This document shows positions 1-10,835 of a stretch of DNA of 64,000 bases, one piece after another. The notes under the pieces are model-generated. The model was not told where the DNA came from. It did no database searches and saw nothing but the letters and a program-made list of their open reading frames with translations. The stretch spans positions 34,466,022 to 34,530,021 of the forward strand of contig CM022665.1 of the NCBI GenBank assembly GCA_012295275.1. The letters are read 5' to 3'. Source of the stretch: Chrysomallon squamiferum (lineage: Eukaryota; Mollusca; Gastropoda; Neomphalida; Peltospiridae). The translations under genes and the position numbers were made by a program. Position 1 is the stretch's first letter. Each line of letters opens with the position of its first letter.

Positions 1-415
1 GTGTATGGTAAAAAATATTAATAATTTTACTCTTTACATACAAATAGTTGTATTTTAAAAACATCGTTTAAAAATAGCTTAAATTACAATTTAAATTTAA
101 TCTATCTATTTAATAAATATTACAAATTTAATATCATATCAAGTCCAGGAAGGAGACTGAACAACTGTTTCACATTCATTTTATTGTTTTAAAGCAAGAG
201 TATCATCTGCTACTCTTGTGGTGAATTTCTCAGTAGAATTCTTATTTATTTTTATGTTGCTTATTATATCTAGACAGGATCTTCTTTTTATTTTCTATTA
301 TTATAACTTTTTTGTGGTCAAAAATATTTAAATATATATAATTTACAATGACTGGAAATATGTGATATACATTTCATTGTTTTATAGTTAAATACTATTT
401 ACTGAAACTGTTTAG
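1..415. other. intron sequence at window edge
   Basis: A+T-rich sequence with no convincing exon. It ends in a splice acceptor (TTTAG at 411-415) feeding the first recognised exon of the gene that ends at 6200. The 5' exons of that gene must lie left of the window. Confidence 0.5.
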
Positions 416-3400
416 GTGAAATACATGGAGAATCATCAAAAGAGAAAAACGATTTTGTGAAAGTGTCTAAACCCACTATTTGTTGGAAAACACTGAGGAA
501 AAAAGTGTTGAATTCCACAGCAAAGAATGATGCAAAAAATATAGAATCTGTGAACTTCTCTCAAAATTTTTCTTCTATACAGAATCATGACACTGAGTGT
601 GGTAATAAAAAAATCATAGTTTTACTCTTTACATACATATTTTAAAAATTACATATAATTACAATTTAAATTACAAGTTTAATCCATATTTTTAAGTTTC
701 AATAATTACTGTTTATTATTGGTAATATTTATTTAGTATAAGTATTAGCTGTTGATAGAAATTAATCAGTGTGCTCTAGTAGCTTCCTTAAACAAACCAA
801 ACAAAAAAAAATTGATTCATTTAACTCTATCATTTAAAAATGAATATCCTTTTTTAATTTACAGGTGCATCAAGACAGCAGCAATTGGAAGAGTCAACAC
901 CATTTAGACACAGAGATAATTCAGTTCACAAGTTGGTATATGTGTATTACATTCAGTGAATTAAATTCATTTTGCAATTAAATATGATAACATTTATTTT
1001 TTACGTCTTATTAACATATGCTTAACTGGAATTCTTTGACCTGAAGTACAAACTATTTTCCATTTGGCACTAGCCTGAAATGCTAAAACATACATGGCAT
1101 TTTATGACTAGCAAAAAGTATTGGGCTGCCTGCATTCACATTTATTTCATAAATAATTAAGAAGAAAAATGTTTTTGATTTTTTATCTTATATCCCAACA
1201 TGCATGTAACTTCAGTAGCTAGAAGTCAGATCTGTTAGTAGTACTTGTGTTTGAATTTACTTCCTGTTCCATTATTTTAAAAATAATATTACAGAAGTAG
1301 TAGTTTACTGAGACTCCACCAAGATGATTTTTAGGCAAGATTCTAGTACTCAAAGAATTGAATTCCATTAGCTACTGCCAATCGTTACACCTATTATTAG
1401 TACCTTATTAGAAGCATTTTATCAGACAAAGTTATAGTATGTTGGTTATTACAGAACTTTAGTGTTTTGGGGTTGTTACACAATATTTTTATTATAAATG
1501 TTGATTACTTGTAATAATTATTTGCAAATGTTTGGTTATGAAAATTGAATTTTGTTTTGCTCTGACTTTTGCTTATAACTTTATTTATTTTAAAATATTT
1601 TATTTTTGCTTGGGGCTTGCTGTCAGAAATATTTAGACATTAACGTATTTTGTGGTCATCCATTTACAATAATTAATATTTTAAAATATCAAAAGATATA
1701 AATGTAATTAATGTGGTCTTACAAACAAAGTGAACAAAATATAAACAGGATGTTTTTGTTCTTTTTTTTTCCTTTTTGTTTTCTTTTTTTTCTTTTTTCT
1801 TTTATAAAATTTAATACTTTTTAAATTCTGTAATATTAATTAGAGAATAATTATTATTTGCCTAAAGTACATGTTCCACAATATCATTTTTGTACAGTTT
1901 ACTTCAATTAAAACTGCACATTTTTCAGTGGTGAAAGCCAGAAAAAACTGCAAAAAAAAGCTAAGAAACATTTGATCTCCACAGTTTTGTATCAGTCGGG
2001 TACAAATATTGAAGAAACATTTAATGTTACATCATCAATTTTTACCAAAGGTAAGCCATACAACACGACTATCTTATTTGCATTTTATATTTTTTTTTTT
2101 CTTCAAAAGGATTTTGGAAACAGTTTAGAATGAAAAATAATTGAACATAGTGAAAACTTTCCATCTGCTTGAGAAAGATTACAGTCATACATAGAAAAAT
2201 GAAAACACATGTAACATTCTTCACCATAGTAAAGTGGCAGAAATGAAAATCAGATTGGTAGGTCTATAGATGCTGACTCTGTTGCTTTTCATCTTTCAGA
2301 TGCAATAACATTAATGCTTGTTTCATAATCTTTAGAAATTATTTATTTTGGTGGGAATCTGTTTTATATTTATTTATTTATTTTTTCAAAAATTTTATTC
2401 TTGAAGTGATTTTAATTCTCAAGTTAAAGTTTTCTCAGAAAACACATTTATTTGAACATTATTTTATAGGATGTAATGTTACAGATGGATCAGATAAAAC
2501 TTTGAAAAAGAAATCTGAAGAAGTCACAACAGAGTCACTAGGTGATAAAACAGTGACACCTTATAAAAAGGTAATTCTTTAAAAATTTAATGCATAAACA
2601 AACTAATTCATGTTCTTTAATTATTTCCCTTTTTTTTCATGTAATTTTAATCAATGCATGCTCAATAACTAAATTAGAGGTGATTGGTCTCAGTTCATGA
2701 ATATTTTTTCTTTTTACTGAACACTTTAAAAACTATTTTGTTACTACTTTTTCTTATTTTTTGGAGTAAAATTTTAATGTGTAATGAAAATTAATATTAA
2801 AAAACAAAATTAAAAAATATATATTCAAATTATTTATCATAACAAAATTCTTTAATAAATTTTTGATTCCATACTGCTTTGAGGATGATAATTTTGTAAA
2901 GCTAGCTACTGTTTGTTTTTGTTTTTCTTACTATTATATTTTGTATTTACTTGATCTTTTTTTTCACTAATTATTCTGACACTGAATATAGTTCATTTTG
3001 GTAATGCTTAAATAGTTATTTTTATCACATAAATAAATGCATTGATTAAAATAATATAAGCAGTTATAATTTATTATGCAGGTGCAAATTCCTAAGTGTG
3101 CATTAACCAGTACTCCCATCATGGACACTGCAAAGAACCACCTTCCAGCACTGCATGTAATGAATAAACTGATGTTTATTTTATTTTAACATAGTTTTAA
3201 TAAAATTGTTTTGGTTTCAATATTCTGTAAAGTTTAGATATGTAAAACATTTCTTTTTAATAGAAATCAAAATTATGTTTTATTTGGATCTTTTCTTACA
3301 GAAATTAAAATGATATAAATTTCAAATTTAAATAATTGATTTCAAAATATATATATCTTATCAGCCATTTATTATTTTATTTTACATTTCTTCATATTAT

Positions 3401-6200
3401 GATTTATGTGCTTTTAACTCTGCATTTAAAAATTACAAATAAAGACATTATGTTAAGTATATAAAAATTAACAGTGAATCAACTGATGCATAAATTAATA
3501 GAGATTCTAAATAAATAAAAAAATAATTTTGACTGTACACTTAGTCTTTGGTTTATATAACTGTTTATATAATTTTTGAGGAGTCACTTAAAGTGGTATA
3601 AAATCACTACTATCTAATGTTATTAAATGCATGTGTACTATTTATAAATATAATCCCTATTTTGTTGGTAAAATACACATTTTGGCTCTAATTTCATTTT
3701 GTTCTTACTTTTTCATATATGCTTGCTATAAAAGCTTATTTTCTTCTGTTTATTTGATGCCAAAGTATTTTTAATTATTTTTCAGGTTTTCATTTAATTG
3801 CTATAGATAATTCAAACTGGGGTATAATATTTGCTTACTGTAACTGATTAACGAGATAATTAAAACAACAGACAGTTTTACAGAAATTTGACATTTATAG
3901 AATGCTGTTACTTTTATAGTTATTTAAAAAACCCAACAAAAACAAAGCAATCATTTGGAAACATACAAAAATATTTTAAGGGTATTTGTTCATACCATTG
4001 CTGCACTTTAAATTTTTTTTTCTTTTTTCTGTAAACATTATTAATTTCTTTGGGTGAATTACCATGATCCCATTAAACATTTTAATGTTTGTCAGTAGCT
4101 TAGAAAAAACTTCTTGAAATATTATTTAAAACATAGATTGATGTGTCCTCTCTGGGACCACCAAGCTCAGACTCGAATGACATTATCTTCCTAAGGCAGT
4201 CTGAGAGTATGGTTAATTCAGAGGAGATAGTGGCTGAAAGTTTTGATGAGGATGTAGAATTTCCAGATGTGAAGGTTTGTTATTTGTCTCACAGAATACT
4301 AACTTGAAGTGTACCTTTTACAGATCTGTGGAAGTATAATGCAATATAACCAGTTAAAAAATAAATAAAAAAATAAAAATGTGTATGTTGTTAAATAAAA
4401 CTTTTTTTCTTTAATAGGATAATGTGAAAGAGGTAAAATAATTTTTTTCTTTTAAATAATTTTTTTTTGTAATTTTGAAAACACTTTTTCTATAATCTTT
4501 ATTTTTATATCATTGTGAAAATAATTAATCTTTATTTACTTCTTCCAGGACATATGTTTTGAAATGTCCAGCTCAAAAGTAGATGTTAGAAATGAACATC
4601 TTGGATTATGTGTTCAAGTGAAAACTAATAATGCAGCATCAGAGAAAGCACGACAGAAAGTTAATAGAAATGGCCTTAAAAACATTTTTGGGGAAAAAAA
4701 GATGAAAAATGTGCATTTTCCTTCAAGATGCAGAAATAAATATATTATTAATAAAAAGAATAGGCAAAAGTCAGTGAGAAAGTCAGAAGTCACTGAAAGA
4801 TATCAAATTAAAAGCCAAACCAGTCTAAATGTCTGTTCTGCCTCCATTGTGCCAATTGGACCCATAACAAAACCCACAGAGATCATACATATCAAATCAC
4901 CTAGCAAGCAGTTCTGGGAAAGAATCAAAACCTTTCCTTTTGGTAAGTAAAGTAATAATAATAATAATAACAATAAAACTCATTAGTATCAGTGGTTAAA
5001 ATGTATAGGCTGAATTTATGTGTAACTATCAAATTTCATGCATGTAAACAACTGCACTAAGATATTTAAAATAGACTGACATACTTAAGATATTTAAAAT
5101 AGACTGACATACTTAAATACATGAAAGGTATTATTTAATTTCAAGTAATTGACACTTTGCTACAGAAAACTGTTCTGAAGATTGCTAATAGATGCATTAT
5201 GAATTCTTGAAATTGCCCAGGTATAGGTTGAACAGACAGAAATTATGTCCATAAAAGAGCATTATAGACTTTTGTAGAGAGGTGTTTCTTTGACACCTGA
5301 GATATCACTGTCCTGTTTGTTGTGGTACTGCCATAGATCTCCAACAACTGATTTTGCACCTGTTTCAAGTATGTTAAATGTTTTGGCCCTGACTACTCTG
5401 TTGGCTTTAGTTTTCACAGCTAACTCCTTCAAATTGTTGGTGGTGCATTTAGGCCTGTCTGGAAATTGGACTACCATTTGATTGGTAATGCTTTGCCATG
5501 CATCCTGATTCCTTAAGTTTAATTTAATGTTATTATGCCATTCAGTTTATGCCATTCTTTGAAAAATAGTAAACTCACATCTCGGATTTATGAAATATTT
5601 GCCTGAAATGATGTAATCATATGAACAATATAAAGTTACAAGTTACACGTTTTGATAAAACATGATAAAAGCAGGTGTTTGGCCACATGTGTACAAGTGT
5701 AATTTTAGTCTGTGTTTAAAGCTTGTCTACATACAAGATAAATGTGTGATAATCACCTTTCATAAATTTGGCCTTATTTGTTTTATAATAATTTATAACA
5801 ATTCACTGGACATGGCCTCATGGGTCTCAAAAAAGTCCATTTCAGTGTGCATTCTAAAGATTTCTTTTACCAGGACAATGATATATTCTTTCTTATTTAT
5901 GAAAAGGTCTTTTTAAAAATCCTTTGTTGGTAAGGGAAAAATAGTGCATACTTATTCCTAAAGATAATAACTGTGTTAAATATAATTAAATATGCAACAT
6001 CAAATAACCAATGACAGAAATTAATATGTTGTAATGATGATGCAATACATAATCAAATTTTTAATAATATTTTTGTTTTGTTTTGCCTCCTGTAAATTTA
6101 TTTTTTATTATTTATTTATTTATTTTATTTTTTTTAAGATCCTTTAACAACCATAATGAAAAGAAAAGCTAAACTGAAGATTACATCTACAGCTTCTTGA
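416..6200 (+). CDS. 3' part of a multi-exon gene, family not recognised
   Basis: Nine coding exons chain with consistent phase: 416-601, 865-931, 1929-2050, 2470-2570, 3082-3156, 4137-4274, 4418-4432 (only 15 bases), 4549-4942 and 6139-6200, with TGA at 6198-6200. They give 1160 bases of coding sequence, about 386 residues, opening at phase 1, so the N-terminus is outside the window. All introns start GT and end AG. The protein is hydrophilic, rich in Lys, Ser, Thr and Asn, with no membrane segment or zinc motif and an acidic patch in the exon at 4137-4274 (SFDEDVEFPDV). The C-terminus is basic (IMKRKAKLKI). Such composition suggests a disordered nuclear protein, but this is inference. I do not recognise the family. 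The exon chain is fairly secure; the function is unknown. Confidence 0.62.
5058..5113. repeat. perfect 28-base tandem duplication
   Basis: Two adjacent identical copies of a 28-base unit beginning TAAGATATTTAAAATAGACT, in the last intron (4943-6138) of the unknown gene. Non-coding. Confidence 0.85.
5262..5510 (-). pseudogene. Myb/SANT-like DNA-binding domain fragment (possible Harbinger-associated relic)
   Basis: On the minus strand inside the intron 4943-6138, an open stretch reads like part of a Myb/SANT-like domain of the kind that accompanies PIF/Harbinger transposons. Just upstream of its first Met it reads DAWQSITNQM. It continues with FPDRP, TTNNLKELAVKTKA and a basic stretch. The pattern Trp-x-x-Ile ... 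LK-x-L ... K-x-K-A matches such domains loosely. No start context, transposase or splice borders are seen, so it is best treated as a transposon relic. Chance similarity remains possible. Confidence 0.35.
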
Positions 6201-6516
6201 TCAAGTGTATCTATCAAAATGAAAAGTGTTACTCTGCTTATTATTTGTTTTTATATGGCAGGCTCCATTATTTTCATACAGAACAATTGTATTTGTTTAT
6301 CAGAATATTGTTCAGTGTTATATTAATTTGTTTTCAAATACACAGTTTGTGTGTTATATCATTTCAGATGAAATAGTTTGAATATTAAATAATATTTATT
6401 AAATATATTATTGTGCAGTGTATTTTCTTAACTATTACTTAGTAATCATCGGTGGGTTTTATAATAATTTTGTGATACCAGTCTAAATTACTGGAAGATG
6501 TTATAAACACCATAAT

Positions 6517-6664
6517 TGTTGAACTTTTAAGCTAATATTAATGTTTTCAATTCTTTAGTGTTTAATGACTTGTATTTTATAAACAGCTTATTTGTTGAAC
6601 TTTTAAACTAATATTAATATTTTCAGTTCTCTAATATTTCACTGACTTGTGCATTTTAAAAGCA
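6517..6664. repeat. diverged tandem duplication, unit about 73 bases
   Basis: Two adjacent units (about 6517-6587 and 6592-6664) both begin TTGTTGAACTTTTAA and keep the same order of words (CTAATATTAAT, TTTTCA, TGACTTGT, AACAG/AGCAG) with scattered substitutions. Non-coding. Confidence 0.7.
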
Positions 6665-9600
6665 GGTTGGTTATTTCAGAAGAGCATTTAATGATCAATT
6701 ATTAATGTATTCAGCTGGTCCTGCATGTTAATGTCATTTTCAGTTTAATTCAGATTACCACTGATTTGATTTGTTTTGACTTATTTTATTGATAAAATAT
6801 ATTATTGATTAATTAATAGATCTTCAATGGTTACTGAAATTCAGATAAATGTTAATAAAAATAACTGAAAATTATTCATGTCAGTTAAAAATGCAGTAAT
6901 TTGCATTTTGGTGTACAAAAATGTGGTACTAAAATGTTTTGTTAACAACATTCACATGTAACCTTATCACCCAATCTCTCAAAATATTAGTAAATTGGAT
7001 TTTCATTCTTAAATTTTCTACTAAGAATTAACCTTTTAATCTTAGCACAGAGACCTTGAGGTGACAAACTACTCCCGTTAGCCTTCTGTTTATTTCCAGA
7101 TATTCACAGAAACATTTAAATGACAAATAAAACAAGGGATCTCTTGAACTAAGTAATGTCAGTGTGATCTGTAACACAATTCTCTGACTACTGGAAAATG
7201 GAACAATTGTATTTAATCACAATTTTGTTGCATATTTATATGCCCAGACCACAGTTCTCATTTGGCATCTTATCCCTCCCATGAAATGTGGGACATATCA
7301 AGAATCTACTGACAGACCTCGACGGGACAGCCATTATCACTTCAGAAAAAAATATCTTATTAACTGAAGCAGTTTCTTTTACTTACCTTATGGTATATAA
7401 ATCATGGTACATGTTCTTTCTGATAAGCATTAGTATAACACATTGTTTTCTCCTGGAACATCATTCTTTTTGCAGTAGTCATTATTATTTTTTCAAAATG
7501 TAAGTTTAAGAACTAAGTTGTATATATAATTGATCACATTACATACATAAATATGTTAGCCTTGTAAACATTTTATCCACTGTTACATTTACTGAAATGA
7601 TGGATATGTTGTAGATACACAGTGAAATTGTTACTATCACCAAGTATTTAATTATTTTATTAGTCATATATTTTCAAATGATATAAATCATTTGGTTGGA
7701 GTTTTTTGTCTTGTTAAATTACTTTGTTGCCTCTTATTGTGGGCTGTGATCTAATTCATTGTCATATATTTTGTAAAAAGCAAACTGTCAGTGCTGTTTC
7801 AATAAAGACTGTTGTATACCATAATTTTTTTTGATCTTCTGTCACTAGTAAGTAAACTACTTTGAGTCACTCATATGACATAAAGATTGTTTTACTTCTG
7901 TCAGTTCATGCAGTATTCCACAACAGACTTTTCAGCTCTCATGAACAATTTGTCACTTCTTGAAAGCTGAAATATGAACAATATTCAATGTTATTTAGAG
8001 TTGGAATGATCTGTAACAATTTTTTCATTAAGGAGTGATCTCTAGATAAGGATGTAAGAAATCCTCTCAGCACAACTCTATTTTTTAAAGGATATATTAT
8101 ATGTAAAGGTGGACTGTAACTCTGGTTTGAACACATCATACAGCAAAGTGTGTTGCAGGATCAGTCATTTAAGGGTTGGTGTATATATAGTCTTGTTTAT
8201 GGGAAGTCATTTTGCTACCATTCTTAAAAAGGAATAATCATTGCATATCAGCTTTCCTTTCTTTGCTATTTGTTTAAAGGAGATAATATGATTGTCTGGA
8301 CAGCATTGTTAATAATATTGCACCATCTAAAAGATAAGTAAAATTAAAAAAAATAAAACTATTTCTGTAAGTAGATAATTCTGCTAACTGCATCTAACAT
8401 ATATTGTAATTTGGCACATTGTTAATGAGAGAGTATGAATCATGTTAACATTCAATAAACCTTTAGCTGATATTTCTTTTACCTTTCAAGCTTCATCAGC
8501 ACAATTATAATTTAGTTGCATTCAGTCATATTATTTGTAGAGCTGGACCAGGCATTTTGAGATTTGAACTAGGCTTTTTTGTTGGTTGTTTTTTTATGTT
8601 CACATTTGGATCTGATCGATCTTTTCTTCCTTTTTTATTTTTTAATTTAATTTTTATTTAAAAATAATTTTCTATAAAATAGATAATGATGATAATAATA
8701 ATAATAATAATAATAAATTAGAATAATAACAACCACAATAATAGGATGAACCATCAATAAAGAGACAAACTGATATTGCAAGTATCAAGTTACTGACTTC
8801 AAAATATTTAGGTTTTAGAATAATATTCAGTCTGTATCTGCAATTCATAAAATCCAGTAGGATAAATAGTGAATGTACTGATTGTCTGCAGAATTATATT
8901 TGAATTATAATTATGATAATTATGTTGTTTTGAACATTCATAAGACAACTGCTCAAGAGAGTGCCTTGTACATCTAACCATAATTGAAATGGAGGACATA
9001 TAAAAGGCATATCAGTCCCATTACATAATGACACAGTGTGAAGGGGAAAGATATGTTGTGTCATTGTCCAGTTAGGACAAACCAGAATCCAAGGTATCAA
9101 CAGTGCATCTTAAAGAACAAGTATGTTGGGCTCTGCCATAGATTTTTCTTTTTTAAAAGTGGATGTTGATCCACACTGTGGTTATGTTGATCCATTTCTT
9201 GGCAAATCTGTCCAAGTAAATGAAATAGCAATAACATTATAAAGTTTGAAAATACATTTATATCTTGGTTATAATAACATATTCAGCATTTGTCATGATA
9301 TTTAGCTAAGGTTATTCTTGTTATTAACCAGCCATGGCTGTGACTAAATATTATATATAAAAATTTCTATCAAGTCTATTAGGATACCAAGAATCTTTGT
9401 GAAGTATATAAAATATAGATGCAATTCTAGTACTAGATATGCTATACCAAATATATGTCAAATAAAGATACCTTTACATATTCAGCAGTTAAGAATGGTT
9501 GTCATAGACAAAAAAGAAAATCTAACACCCAGTCAGAGAATGGCCTGTATCACTGCACTTACAACTGCCATAGAACTACAGTGACCTAAGAGTGTGGCTA

Positions 9601-10578
9601 GTATTTTTTGGTGCATGTGGTCACTAAACAGTCCAACCTCTAGACAAATGCCATTTGTTAATGATACTGCAGAATACAAGCTGGCATGATTTTAGTGCAG
9701 ATACACTAACAATTTTTGGCTGCAGACATTTATGGATTATGTCATTCCTAGTGAAGTAAGCTACATCCTGTGAATTTGGAATAAATGTAACATTCTGCAA
9801 AGTTGTGTTAGAGAGTCCATGGACAGTTACAGATGGATAGTTTCTGCAACCTACCCATGGAAAGATAGACAATACTCCTTATTTTTACTACCATCAACAA
9901 CATGATATATCTGTGCAATGATGGCATTGTTTGAACTTCTGGTATCTTCTATTCATCTCCATTCATCTATTCTATTTCTACAGTTCTACATTTTTCATGT
10001 GGAAGACCACGACACCATGCTCCTTCCAAACAATTTAAGCTACATATATGTCAGCCATTCAACTGTCGAAGACTGAAGCAGAAAGAAACAACTTGAACTT
10101 AGAGCCACATATTTTCCAGATCAACCTTGAGAAAGCCAAGGCCATAGCTGCAACGGAAGTTTTCAAAGGGGTCCAAGTATTGGGAGCAAGATTCAGAATA
10201 TTGGTTCAACTCTTTGGTATAAAGACAATGAGGCACTTCATAGATTTGCAGCTAGAGCCAAGGCCTTCTCTCTCATTCTACTGGACTAGGTTGAGGATGT
10301 CTGGTTGGACGCCATTGTACAGTTTCCAGGCAGTTACAAATTTATAATTCCCTATGAGTTTTGAAATGAACTTTCTCAATTACCCACATATTTTAATAGC
10401 CTGTTATCTAATTCCCATTTTTTAAAATATTTTATTCCCTTTCGATTTTTTATAGATCAAGTGGGAAGACACCCTTTATATACAGATCCTCTGTGATGTA
10501 GCAATTACGAGAACCACAATTTCTATTAAATATCATTCCTTTCAAATGCAGTTAGAAATATTTGCTACATCACAACTG

Positions 10579-10629
<51 letters not shown>

Positions 10630-10663
10630 TGTGTCGTGATTTTTTTTTTTTTTTTTTTTTTTC
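10579..10663. repeat. TTA microsatellite plus poly(T)
   Basis: About 16 TTA units, then a short spacer and a run of more than 20 T. It lies about 170 bases upstream of the first ADAM10-like start codon. Confidence 0.9.
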
Positions 10664-10723
10664 CTTTTAATCTGATCTCAGTAAGTGTGCCACGTTAACG
10701 AATTCGGGTCGGTTTTCTTATGG

Positions 10724-10751
10724 GACGAAAGTAATAACCGGAAGTTCCTTA
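10724..10751 (+). promoter_or_regulatory. shared upstream motif with ETS-like core, ADAM copy 1
   Basis: The sequence GAAAGTAATAACCGGAAGTT lies about 90 bases before the ATG at 10836. Nearly the same string stands upstream of the ADAM pseudogene (16539-16560) and of SDE2 (26999-27020). CCGGAAGT is the classical ETS-family core. Function is inferred from position and recurrence only. Confidence 0.5.
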
Positions 10752-10835
10752 TAATCAGCTATTTCCGGGTGTGGACAAAAAAGTAACATTGGCATTTATT
10801 TCAAATATTCAAACTTATCGAAAGACAGAGCAGTA

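Larger units (their letters stand above)
6201..10720. other. intergenic region between unknown gene and first ADAM copy
   Basis: About 4.5 kb of A+T-rich sequence. It holds the 3' flank of the unknown gene, a diverged tandem duplication at 6517-6664, an (AAT)n run near 8690-8715 and, at the right end, a long TTA microsatellite followed by poly(T). Short open frames (for example 7288-7503 and 10048-10347) show no recognisable domain and no splice-supported structure. I see no convincing gene here. Confidence 0.5.

Noticed and set aside
7288..7503. Open frame with DLDGTA near its start, suggestive of a HAD-type motif
   Set aside because: The rest is hydrophobic A+T-rich low-complexity sequence with no other HAD motif.
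10048..10347. Plus-strand open frame of 99 codons upstream of ADAM copy 1
   Set aside because: No recognisable domain, no splice support, and surrounded by non-coding sequence; open frames of this size are expected here by chance.
10579..10630. Regular TTA repeat considered as a CRISPR-like array
   Set aside because: Trinucleotide microsatellite without spacers in an animal genome.
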